DNA of 5,634 bases from Candidatus Woesearchaeota archaeon. GTDB taxonomy: Archaea > Nanobdellota > Nanobdellia > SCGC-AAA011-G17 > JACPNG01. Shown here in pieces: positions 1-4,863 of the stretch; the stretch's first letter is position 1, and each line of letters opens with the position of its first letter. Made by a program: the position numbers and the translations under genes. The notes under the pieces were generated by a model, which did no database searches, was not told the DNA's origin, and saw only the letters and a program-made list of their open reading frames with translations. The DNA lies in contig JAFCDD010000027.1 in the NCBI GenBank assembly GCA_017609845.1, positions 1 through 5,634 of the forward strand, given 5' to 3'.

Positions 1-1124
1 TGCTACATGAACCAACTTCGATGTACTTCTTTTGCCTTGGAGACCATGCTTCCAGGTCATACATCTTTGAAGCTACTGTCCCTATATCTCCTGTGCAAAC
101 ATTTACTATTCTATGTGGAATTTTTAGTTTTTTTAAGATGGATTCTGCATTTTTAACTAATTCTTCAAAAAATTTCCATGAATTTTCAGGTTTACAAAAG
201 ATAAATTGTTCAATTTTATTGAATTGGTGGGTTCTAAATAGTCCTTTTGTATCTATTCCATGGTGTCCTTTTTCCTTTCTAAAGCATATTGTGTATGCTA
301 CAAATTTAATTGGAAGTTTTTTTCCATTGATTAATTCTCCCATATAATATGCTGCTAATGGGTGTTCTGCGGTAGAAATGAGGAAACTGTCTTCATTTTC
401 TATTTTATACAACACATTTTCAAATTTTTCTAAGTCTGTCACCCCTTCATATGGTTTTTGCTTTATACAACACATTTTCAAATTTTTCTAAGTCTGTCAC
501 CCCTTCATATGGTTTTTGCCTAAGCATTAATGGAGGTTCTATGTATGTGTAATCTTTTTTGATCATAAAATCTATTGCAAATCTTATCAATGCCTGATTT
601 AATAAAGCTAAGTTTCCTTTTAGATAATAAAATCCATGTCCTGACACTTCGGCACTTTTATCAAAATCTAAAATTCCTAGTTTCTCTCCTAATTCGGCAT
701 GATTTAAAATCTTAAATGAATGTTTTTTTGGTTTTCCTCCCTTTCTTACTAATTTATTATCGTTTTCATCCTTGCCATAAGGAACAGAAGAATGCAATAA
801 GTTTGGTAACCTCAATAAATCTTGGTTGATTATTTTTTTTAGTTTATTTTCCTTTTCTTCTAATTTTTTAATTTTGTTAGGAATGTTCTTAACTTCTTTG
901 AGAACTTTGTTTATTGGTTTTTTTTGCTTTTTTAGTTTGTTTATCTTCAATGAAAGTTCATTTCTTTGCTTTCTTAAGGAGTCTATTTCAGATTTTAACT
1001 TTCTCCATTCCTTGTCTTTCTTTATCAAAGAATTTAAGATTGAAATCCTTTGTTTGTCTTTTCTTTTTTCCAAATCTTCTTTTACTACCTTATAGTTAGT
1101 TCTTATTAAATGTATGTCAATCAT
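1..1124 (-). pseudogene. serS: Seryl-tRNA synthetase, frameshifted by a 58-bp tandem duplication and cut by the window edge
   Basis: Class II aminoacyl-tRNA synthetase that charges tRNA-Ser with serine in the cytoplasm. The N-terminal part (1124 down to about 462) starts MIDIHLIRTN, typical of SerRS, followed by a Lys/Glu-rich antiparallel coiled-coil tRNA-binding arm (about residues 10-100) and the linker LPNLLHSSVPYGKDE. After the duplication the catalytic core resumes in another frame: TAEHPL (356-373), motif 2 with CFRKEKG and DTKGLFRTHQFNKIE (about 205-285), and YDLEAWSPRQKKY leading into motif 3 GSCS at the edge. It is the common SerRS type, not the rare methanogen type. As read, translation runs into TGA at 447-449 after 225 residues. 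Removing one 58-bp copy restores an open frame of about 355 residues with roughly 65-80 C-terminal residues off-window. The start at 1124 is preferred over an in-frame ATG at 1166, because a TATA box lies 25 nt upstream of 1124. The break may be an assembly error, since the gene is normally essential. Confidence 0.93.
404..519. repeat. Exact 58-bp tandem duplication inside serS
   Basis: Copy 1 is 404-461 and copy 2 is 462-519. The copies are identical and abut, and flanking bases differ at both ends (403 t against 461 c; 462 t against 520 c). Because 58 is not a multiple of 3, the second copy shifts the serS frame. Each copy encodes the stretch around QKPYEGVTDLEKFENVLYK. The perfect identity means either a very recent event or an assembly or sequencing artefact. 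Confidence 0.98.
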
Positions 1125-1145
1125 AAAAAATATATTGTGATTGTT

Positions 1146-1153
1146 TATATAAA
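1146..1153 (-). promoter_or_regulatory. TATA box for serS (leaderless transcript)
   Basis: On the minus strand this reads TTTATATA, preceded by a purine-rich AAAAGA element that could act as BRE. Its centre is 25.5 nt upstream of the ATG at 1124, the usual archaeal TATA-to-start-site distance, so the transcript should begin at or next to the start codon. Confidence 0.7.
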
Positions 1154-1198
1154 TCTTTTCTTTCATTTAAGAAAAAAATGAAATTATTTAGAGAAAGG

Positions 1199-1255
1199 TT
1201 TAAATAATTAAAGGAGATGATAAAAACTATATTTACTAAACAGAACATTTAAATA
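1199..1255 (+). promoter_or_regulatory. Candidate tandem TATA boxes for the winged-helix gene
   Basis: The octamer TTTAAATA occurs twice, at 1199-1206 and 1248-1255. The second predicts a start site near 1277-1279 and a leader of about 28 nt before the ATG at 1306. The first would start near 1228. A GTG at 1261 lies upstream of the second predicted start site and is therefore a poor start codon. Which box is used cannot be told from sequence. Confidence 0.45.
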
Positions 1256-1305
1256 TAAAGGTGCTGTTTGTTATAAAAGAAGTAAAAGGGGCGATAGGGG
1301 GAATA

Positions 1306-1575
1306 ATGACAAAAAAAGATATTTTTGAAGTTTTTTTTAGAAGAAAGCCGGCCATGATCCTTGTGGCCTTAAGGAAGAGTACAAGGAATAGGTATGGCAG
1401 TATTTTGGCTAAAGAAGTTGATTGTACTTATTCTCATGCTGTAAAAATTTTACAAGAAATGGAAAGAGCTAAATTAGTTGACTTTGAGAAGCAAGGAAGA
1501 ATTAAAGTAATAAAATTGACAGATAATGGAAACAGAGTTGCAGAGCACATAGAAAAGATAAGGGGATTTTTGTAA
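1306..1575 (+). CDS. Small winged helix-turn-helix transcriptional regulator (MarR/ArsR-like fold)
   Basis: An 89-residue DNA-binding protein made almost entirely of one winged-helix domain. Helix 1 is around residues 14-24, helix 2 around 29-38 (YGSILAKEVD), the recognition helix around 41-54 (TYSHAVKILQEMERA), and the beta wing at 57-72 (LVDFEKQGRIKVIKLTDNG), followed by a short C-terminal helix. The L-T-D-N-G-N-R ending of the wing is typical of archaeal MarR/ArsR-like regulators. No ligand domain, cysteine sensor cluster or membrane segment is present, so the signal it senses is unknown. The ATG at 1306 is preferred to an upstream GTG at 1261, because a purine-rich AGGGGG lies 4 nt before the ATG and the GTG sits within 6 nt of the nearest TATA box. 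It is divergent from serS and stands alone. Confidence 0.85.
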   Translation: MTKKDIFEVFFRRKPAMILVALRKSTRNRYGSILAKEVDCTYSHAVKILQEMERAKLVDFEKQGRIKVIKLTDNGNRVAEHIEKIRGFL

Positions 1576-1584
1576 TCTCTGTAA

Positions 1585-1600
1585 TTTCTTTCTTTTTTCT
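1585..1600 (+). terminator. T-rich terminator after the winged-helix gene
   Basis: A pyrimidine tract (tttctttcttttttct) begins about 10 nt after the stop codon and ends before the next promoter. Archaeal RNA polymerase can terminate at such U-rich runs without a hairpin, and no convincing hairpin precedes it. Confidence 0.4.
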
Positions 1601-1609
1601 ATCATAAAG

Positions 1610-1617
1610 TTTATTAA
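1610..1617 (+). promoter_or_regulatory. TATA box for the 99-aa gene
   Basis: TTTATTAA has its centre 25.5 nt upstream of the ATG at 1639. This geometry predicts a leaderless transcript and argues for that ATG over the in-frame GTG at 1630, which lies 9 nt before it. Confidence 0.5.
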
Positions 1618-1638
1618 AAAAGAGGTTATGTGATTATT

Positions 1639-1938
1639 ATGGTATTTAGCAAAAGTTTTCCAAAAACCGGGGAAAAGTATCCAGTCTGGGAAGAAGTTTA
1701 TCTAACTGGGGAAGAGGAAAAAGAACAGGAAGAAAGGGCCAAGGAAGAAAATATTAGGTTAATGGGTGAGTGTATTGACACCGCTAAAAAAATTATTTCT
1801 GAGAAAGGTTTTAAAGAGTACCAAACAGATGTTATTAACATGGCAATTGCTTTGTTTGAGAAGATAAGTAGCCATAGTGTTTATTGGAAAGAGAATAAAG
1901 CGAAAGAAAAATTTGATGAGAAATTCGCTAAGGAATAG
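1639..1938 (+). CDS. Uncharacterised acidic 99-aa protein
   Basis: I do not recognise a named family. The N-terminus has a distinctive MVFSKSFPKT...YPVWEEVYLT segment (residues 1-23). Then comes a Glu/Lys-rich helix (24-40, EEEKEQEERAKEENIR), a helix with single Cys45 (41-57), the segment KGFKEYQTDVINMAIALFEK (56-75), and a charged tail with VYWKENKAKEKFDEK. The predicted fold is all-helical, soluble and cytoplasmic, with no signal peptide, membrane segment or metal motif. The start is ambiguous: GTG at 1630 adds three residues and has GAGG (1622-1625) close by, but a TATA box positions the transcript start at the ATG at 1639. From memory I have the impression that similar short proteins occur in DPANN genomes, but that is not evidence from this sequence. 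It has its own promoter and terminates before the next one, so it is probably monocistronic. Confidence 0.72.
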   Translation: MVFSKSFPKTGEKYPVWEEVYLTGEEEKEQEERAKEENIRLMGECIDTAKKIISEKGFKEYQTDVINMAIALFEKISSHSVYWKENKAKEKFDEKFAKE

Positions 1939-1993
1939 GCAAATTGATTGATTCTTTTATATATTTTTAATGTTAGTAATTAGTATAAGAATA

Positions 1994-2001
1994 TTTAAAT
2001 A
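1994..2001 (+). promoter_or_regulatory. TATA box for the 130-aa gene / PAC2 operon
   Basis: TTTAAATA is centred 27.5 nt before the ATG at 2025. No Shine-Dalgarno sequence lies before that ATG, so the transcript is probably leaderless. The next gene in the operon does have a Shine-Dalgarno site. Confidence 0.6.
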
Positions 2002-2024
2002 GTAATTAGAATTTTAAGACTTGT

Positions 2025-2417
2025 ATGGATGCTATAGATATTAAAATTGGTCTTTTAGAAATAATCAAATTTGATCCTAGGGAGAGTTTAGCAGATATTA
2101 GGATTAATTACTCTTCTAATGAGAACAATAAGATTTCTTTGATAAGATCAAAAATGGATAATCCGGAAGAGATAACTAGAAAAATAATTAAGTATTTAAA
2201 AGACAAAGAAAGATATAAGGTGGAGGGCGATGACATATTAGATACAATTTTGATTATAAAACTGTTTAATGAGGAAAAAATAGAGGAAAAATTACAACAT
2301 TTTTTTGGAAAGTATTTGGATTGTGTTAAGGAAGTGAAAAGGAAAAAAAGTCATGAAAACTATATTAACATGTTCAATAGTTTATGCAATCAAAAGATTG
2401 AATTTAAAAATAAATGA
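2025..2417 (+). CDS. Uncharacterised 130-aa charged protein, operon partner of the PAC2 gene
   Basis: I do not recognise the family. The protein begins MDAIDIKIGLLEIIKFDPRE. A likely beta-type stretch follows (ADIRINYSS...KISLIRSKM, residues 23-44), then helices EEITRKIIKYLKDKERY (48-64), DDILDTILIIKLFNEEKIEEKLQHFFGKYLDCVKEVKRK (69-107) and a short C-terminal helix. It is rich in Lys, Glu and Ile, with Cys100 and Cys121 not forming a metal motif, and has no signal peptide or membrane segment. Its stop at 2415-2417 is 8 nt before the PAC2 start, and the PAC2 Shine-Dalgarno overlaps that stop, so the two are almost certainly co-transcribed. The pairing suggests a partner or related task in proteasome or protein-quality pathways, but this is inference from position only. 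The ATG at 2025 is fixed by the TATA box upstream. Confidence 0.75.
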   Translation: MDAIDIKIGLLEIIKFDPRESLADIRINYSSNENNKISLIRSKMDNPEEITRKIIKYLKDKERYKVEGDDILDTILIIKLFNEEKIEEKLQHFFGKYLDCVKEVKRKKSHENYINMFNSLCNQKIEFKNK

Positions 2418-2422
2418 GGTGA
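2416..2422 (+). promoter_or_regulatory. Shine-Dalgarno site of the PAC2 gene
   Basis: GAGGTGA matches the conserved 3' end of 16S rRNA. It overlaps the TGA stop of the preceding gene and sits 3 nt before the GTG at 2426, which supports GTG as the start codon and points to coupled translation. Confidence 0.75.
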
Positions 2423-2425
2423 AAA

Positions 2426-3133
2426 GTGAAAATTGAATTAATGCAAAAACCTAAAAATGCTACTATCATAGAGGGTTTTCCTGGTTTTGGTTTGGTAAGT
2501 ACTATAGCAACAGAATTTTTAGTAAAACATCTTAATGCCAAAAGGATTGGACAAATAACTTCTAAAGATATTTTGCCTATGGCCGCAATACATAATTCTG
2601 AAGTTTTATATCCTTTAGGAATTTATTATGATGGCAAGCATAATATTGTTATTGTGCATGCATTAAGCGGGATTAAGAATCAAGAGTGGGATGTGGCTAA
2701 TGTTTTACTTGATTTATCTAAACAAATAAATGCTAAAGAGATTATTAGTTTAGAGGGCGTTGGTTCTTCTGAAGGAAAATTAAGAACTTTTTATTATACA
2801 GAAGATAAGATTAAAAGGAAGAAATTAGAGGGGATTGGTTTGCTGCCATTAAAGGAAGGAATTATTATGGGAGTTACTGGCGCATTGATGTTGAAGAAAC
2901 GGCCTAATTTATCTTGTATATTTGTTGAGAGCAAGGTTGGTTTGGCTGATAGTAAGGCTGCTGCTAAGGTAATTGAAGTTTTGGATTCTTATTTGGGTTT
3001 AAAGATTGACCCTCAGCCATTATTGAAAATGGCTTCGGAATTTGAAAGTAAATTAAAAAATGTTTTAAAACAGAGTAAACAGGCCTTACAAGATAAAGCT
3101 AAGAAGAATAAACATTTAGATTACTTTGGTTAA
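2426..3133 (+). CDS. PAC2 family protein, proteasome assembly chaperone-like
   Basis: A 235-residue member of the PAC2 family (archaeal PbaA/PbaB-like). Members share a fold with eukaryotic proteasome assembly chaperones, and some archaeal ones bind the 20S proteasome alpha ring. The diagnostic N-terminal motif is EGFPGFGLVSTIATEFLV at residues 16-33. It is followed by a Rossmann-like alternation with IVIVHAL (74-80), EIISLEGVG (105-113) and GIIMGVTGALML (145-156), then a Lys-rich helical tail (201-230). The last residues are LDYFG: YFG puts a hydrophobic residue at -3 and an aromatic at -2, loosely like the HbYX tail that docks into proteasome alpha-ring pockets, but the match is weak. The length is usual for the family. 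The start is GTG, chosen from the Shine-Dalgarno. Some databases label such proteins as ATP-grasp or carboxylate-amine ligase, which I would not follow. Its stop overlaps the oligo-T signal of the convergent tRNA-Lys gene. Confidence 0.9.
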   Translation: MKIELMQKPKNATIIEGFPGFGLVSTIATEFLVKHLNAKRIGQITSKDILPMAAIHNSEVLYPLGIYYDGKHNIVIVHALSGIKNQEWDVANVLLDLSKQINAKEIISLEGVGSSEGKLRTFYYTEDKIKRKKLEGIGLLPLKEGIIMGVTGALMLKKRPNLSCIFVESKVGLADSKAAAKVIEVLDSYLGLKIDPQPLLKMASEFESKLKNVLKQSKQALQDKAKKNKHLDYFG

Positions 3134-3136
3134 AAA
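3132..3136 (-). terminator. Oligo-T terminator of tRNA-Lys
   Basis: The minus strand reads TTTTT directly after the tRNA 3' end, a usual archaeal stop signal for tRNA transcripts. The run overlaps the TAA stop codon of the PAC2 gene on the other strand. Confidence 0.6.
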
Positions 3137-3137
3137 C

Positions 3138-3230
3138 TGGGCCTGGAGGGATTTGAACCCCCGACACCCTGGTCTCTCCTAAAAAACTCACTAAGAGCCA
3201 GGTGCTCTAACCAGACTGAGCTACAGGCCC
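3138..3230 (-). tRNA. tRNA-Lys(CUU) with an 18-nt canonical intron
   Basis: Read on the minus strand, the gene has a perfect 7-bp acceptor stem GGGCCTG/CAGGCCC with discriminator A and no encoded CCA. The D arm is GCTC/GAGC with a loop containing GG, the anticodon stem is CCTGG/CCAGG, the variable loop has 5 nt, and the T arm is GGGGG/CCCTC (one G-U) with loop TTCAAAT. Between the anticodon stem halves are 25 nt, so 18 nt must be intron. Placing it after position 37 leaves the loop CTCTTAA with anticodon CTT (complement at 3193-3195). The mature tRNA is 75 nt. The tRNA decodes AAG in translation. A TATA-like TTAAAAATA lies about 27 nt upstream of the mature 5' end. Confidence 0.95.
3174..3191 (-). 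other. tRNA intron with bulge-helix-bulge splice motif (position 37/38)
   Basis: The intron reads GTGAGTTTTTTAGGAGAG on the minus strand. Loop bases 32-35 (CTCT) pair with GGAG of the intron to give the 4-bp central helix. The two 3-nt bulges are TAG and AGA, cut as TA^G and AG^A, exactly the arrangement recognised by archaeal splicing endonuclease EndA. The inner hairpin is TGA/TTA around the loop GTTTT. At 18 nt the intron is close to the minimum able to form this motif. Confidence 0.9.
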
Positions 3231-3252
3231 GATAAGTCTATGTAATGTGGTC

Positions 3253-3261
3253 TATTTTTAA
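3253..3261 (-). promoter_or_regulatory. TATA-like promoter element of tRNA-Lys
   Basis: On the minus strand TTAAAAATA is centred 27 nt upstream of the mature tRNA 5' end, which fits archaeal spacing if transcription starts at or a few nucleotides before the first tRNA base. Confidence 0.45.
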
Positions 3262-3283
3262 GCTTTTTTATTAATATTTTTCT

Positions 3284-3326
3284 AAAAATTATTGCTTAAA
3301 ATTTTTAATCAAAAATTAAATTTTTT
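3284..3326. repeat. Alternating inverted AAAAATT/AATTTTT copies, possible terminator of the PAC2 operon
   Basis: AAAAATT at 3284 and 3311 alternates with AATTTTT at 3300 and 3319, so 3300-3317 can fold as a 7-bp stem with a 4-nt loop and the whole run ends in six Ts. There is no terminator room between the PAC2 stop and the tRNA, so PAC2 transcripts may read antisense through the tRNA and end here or in the T runs at 3255-3270. In AT-rich DNA such symmetry can also arise by chance. Confidence 0.3.
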
Positions 3327-3330
3327 ATTG

Positions 3331-3426
3331 TTGTTATTTATTGGGTATACGATATATCTTATGTCCAATATATTGCTTATCCCATATATCAGTGAACCAA
3401 TGTATAGGTTAACCAATAAATTTATA
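3331..3426. promoter_or_regulatory. Tandem array of 16-bp palindromic operator boxes upstream of padR
   Basis: Abutting 16-bp units fit the perfect palindrome AACCAATATATTGGTT: 3363-3378 (13/16 matches), 3379-3394 (11/16), 3395-3410 (14/16) and 3411-3426 (12/16). Two weaker units precede them at 3331-3346 and 3347-3362 (9/16 each). The dinucleotide CC recurs at 3365, 3381, 3397 and 3413, exactly 16 bp apart. Known PadR operators are also 16 bp with 4-N8-4 dyad symmetry (ATGT-N8-ACAT), so AACC-N8-GGTT has the same geometry. The last unit runs into the padR TATA box, so binding there should block TBP: likely autorepression. Confidence 0.75.
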
Positions 3427-3428
3427 TA
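3421..3428 (+). promoter_or_regulatory. TATA box of the padR operon (leaderless)
   Basis: TTTATATA is centred 26.5 nt before the GTG at 3451, and no Shine-Dalgarno precedes that GTG, so transcription probably starts at the start codon. It overlaps the last box of the palindrome array. Confidence 0.7.
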
Positions 3429-3450
3429 GTTTTAATGTTTTTAATATTTC

Positions 3451-3756
3451 GTGAAGATTAAACCATCTGAAAGGATGGGGGGGTTCTTAAGTTTCTTCAT
3501 ACTGCATGAACTAAATAGGAAACCGTTGTGCGGATGGGAATTGTCCACGATAATTGGCAAAAGAAAAGGGAATACATTAACTCCGGGAACAATATATCCT
3601 GCTTTAAAGAGACTAAAAGAACAAAAATTAATAAGATTAAAGCAAAAAGGAAGGAAAAAGAATTATTATTTAACAAAAAAAGGGGAAAAAGAATTAAAAG
3701 CAATGTACAAAATATTCAGACAATTATTTAAAGGGTTAAAGAATAAAATAAAGTAA
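3451..3756 (+). CDS. PadR family transcriptional regulator
   Basis: A 101-residue dimeric winged-helix regulator. Helix 1 (residues 8-21, RMGGFLSFFILHEL) leads to CGWELSTIIGKR (27-38), and the family signature LTPGTIYPALKRLKEQKLI (43-61) holds the recognition helix. A basic wing follows (62-74, with KGRKKNYYLTKKG). The C-terminal helix (78-98) is short, so this is the small PadR class whose dimerisation helix is minimal. PadR proteins usually repress, often responding to phenolics, drugs or other small hydrophobic ligands in bacteria; the archaeal ligand is unknown. The GTG start is supported by the TATA box 26.5 nt upstream. A row of palindromes ends at the promoter, which suggests strong cooperative autoregulation. 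The next gene begins 40 nt downstream without a well-placed promoter, so it is probably co-transcribed and under the same control. Confidence 0.92.
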   Translation: MKIKPSERMGGFLSFFILHELNRKPLCGWELSTIIGKRKGNTLTPGTIYPALKRLKEQKLIRLKQKGRKKNYYLTKKGEKELKAMYKIFRQLFKGLKNKIK

Positions 3757-3782
3757 GCAATGCTCAAAAGTTTTAATAAAAA

Positions 3783-3788
3783 GGAGGT
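3783..3788 (+). promoter_or_regulatory. Shine-Dalgarno site of the 79-aa gene
   Basis: GGAGGT is placed 8 nt before the ATG at 3797, a strong site that sets this start. The nearby TTTTAATA at 3771-3778 is too close to the ATG to serve as its TATA box. Confidence 0.8.
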
Positions 3789-3796
3789 ATGAAATA

Positions 3797-4036
3797 ATGC
3801 AAGAAGAGGTTTTGGGTTTTTTTAAAGGAATTGACAGTGATTTCTTTGTGAAGATTGAGAAAGGAAAACCTATGTTGAAGGTACAAAACGGTGTGAAAAT
3901 TGGGCAACTTCACTTTGAGGATATGAGAAGTGTTGATGCATTAATTGAACAATTGGAAGTTTTAAAGAGGTTTTTCATAAACTACAATGGTTTAAGTATC
4001 ATTAATGAAAAACGGGTAATTGGAAGGTTAAGTTAA
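3797..4036 (+). CDS. Uncharacterised 79-aa protein, second gene of the padR unit
   Basis: I recognise no family. The sequence suggests a small alpha/beta protein: helix MQEEVLGFFKGI (1-12), strands DFFVKIEKG and PMLKVQNGVKIGQLHF (15-40), then the helix MRSVDALIEQLEVLKRFFINY (43-63) and a short tail NEKRVIGRLS. There are no cysteines, no signal peptide and no membrane segment. The strong Shine-Dalgarno and clean reading frame support a real gene. It follows padR by 40 nt and lacks its own well-spaced promoter, so the PadR operator array probably controls it too; in that case it could be the effector or a co-factor of the regulator, but its role is unknown. Its stop overlaps the stop of the convergent recombinase gene by 4 nt (4033-4036). 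Confidence 0.72.
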   Translation: MQEEVLGFFKGIDSDFFVKIEKGKPMLKVQNGVKIGQLHFEDMRSVDALIEQLEVLKRFFINYNGLSIINEKRVIGRLS

Positions 4037-4845
4037 GTATCTAGGGGACTTTTAATCTTCTTTAACTGTTCTTTAGAAACGTGAGTGTAGATTTGCGTTG
4101 TCGAAAGGTCTGAATGTCCCAATAGTTCCTGTATTAGTCTTATGTCTGTTCCTTCATCAAGTAAATGTGTAGCGAAACTGTGTCTTAATGTGTGTGGTGT
4201 GGCTTTTAATTTTGATTTTGCTGCTGCATTTTGTATTATTTTTTGTACATCTCTTGTCGTTAAATGCCCATTCTTTCCTGGAAAAACATATTTTTCTTCT
4301 TTATCTAATGTTGAAATGTGTTTTTTTATTAATGGGATGATTTTATTGGACAAAATAAAAAATCTGTCTTTAGAACCTTTTCCGGATCTTACCCATCCTT
4401 CGTTTTTTTCTAAATCCAAATCTTCTAATTTTAGCGTTACAAGCTCTGAAACTCTAAGTCCAGATGAATATAGAATTTGAATCATAAGTTTTGATTTTAA
4501 ATTTTTGGCATTGCTAATAAGTTTTGATATTTCTTTTTTTGCTAATACTTTTGGTATTGATTTGGGTATTTTTGGGGATTTGAGGTTAACAATGTCTTTT
4601 TTTAATATTTCCTTGTAGAAGAATTTTAAAGCTGAAATTTTTAACGATATTGATCTTGGTTTTAGATTTTGGTTTGAGATTAAATTGGCTAAATAATCCC
4701 TTATATCTTGTTCTTTTATTTTATCTGTTGGCTTTTTAATATGGTTTAGAAATAAACGATTATGCATTAAATAAGTCTTTATTGTTTCTTTAGAAAATCC
4801 TCTTAATTTTAGTTCTGTTTCTAGTTTTTTAAAGATAATGATCAC
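4033..4845 (-). CDS. xerA: XerA-type tyrosine recombinase
   Basis: A site-specific recombinase of the lambda-integrase/XerC-XerD family, 270 residues, the usual size of archaeal XerA, which resolves chromosome dimers at dif. The N-terminal SAM-like core-binding domain covers about residues 5-85 (KLETELKLRGFSKETIKTYL...). The catalytic domain shows the full set: Arg131 in SSGLRVSEL, Lys156 in SGKGSKDR, His218 and Arg221 in PHTLRHSFATHL, His244 in LLGHSDLSTTQ, and nucleophile Tyr253 in QIYTHVS. It should therefore be active. The start is unclear: GTG at 4845 lies inside the only Shine-Dalgarno, and no ATG occurs until residue 27. The gene follows two small genes with an 18-nt gap, so it is the last gene of a three-gene unit. 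An integrase of a mobile element is the alternative, but the host-like base composition and XerA-like sequence favour the chromosomal type. Confidence 0.93.
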   Translation of the reverse strand: MIIIFKKLETELKLRGFSKETIKTYLMHNRLFLNHIKKPTDKIKEQDIRDYLANLISNQNLKPRSISLKISALKFFYKEILKKDIVNLKSPKIPKSIPKVLAKKEISKLISNAKNLKSKLMIQILYSSGLRVSELVTLKLEDLDLEKNEGWVRSGKGSKDRFFILSNKIIPLIKKHISTLDKEEKYVFPGKNGHLTTRDVQKIIQNAAAKSKLKATPHTLRHSFATHLLDEGTDIRLIQELLGHSDLSTTQIYTHVSKEQLKKIKSPLDT

Positions 4846-4849
4846 CTCT
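4841..4849 (-). promoter_or_regulatory. Shine-Dalgarno site that overlaps the nominal xerA start
   Basis: The minus strand reads GAGGTGATC, a long match to the 16S rRNA 3' end. The nominal GTG start (4845-4843) is part of it. The codon directly after the site is ATT (4839-4837), 5 nt after GAGG, which is good spacing for a start codon. Confidence 0.6.
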
Positions 4850-4863
4850 TTCTTTGATTTTGT

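Noticed and set aside
21..347. Plus-strand open frame of 108 codons
   Set aside because: It lies antisense to SerRS motifs 2 and 3, which are clearly conserved on the minus strand.
826..1099. Two plus-strand frames rich in Phe, Leu and Ser
   Set aside because: They are shadows of the Lys/Glu-rich coiled coil of SerRS read on the opposite strand.
1217..1252. Short ATG frame of 11 codons upstream of the winged-helix gene as a leader peptide
   Set aside because: It has no correctly spaced ribosome site and lies upstream of the better TATA box.
3138..3230. tRNA-Lys as an integration site of a mobile element
   Set aside because: No second copy of the tRNA 3' end was found in the window, so there is no attachment-site pair.
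3331..3426. CRISPR-like array
   Set aside because: Units abut at 16 bp with no unique spacers and are each palindromic; this fits operator boxes, not repeats with spacers.
3497..3731. Overlapping open frames on both strands inside padR
   Set aside because: They have no Shine-Dalgarno or promoter, and the PadR frame is unmistakable.
4142..4480. Plus-strand open frame of 112 codons
   Set aside because: It is antisense to the recombinase catalytic domain, with all catalytic residues on the minus strand.
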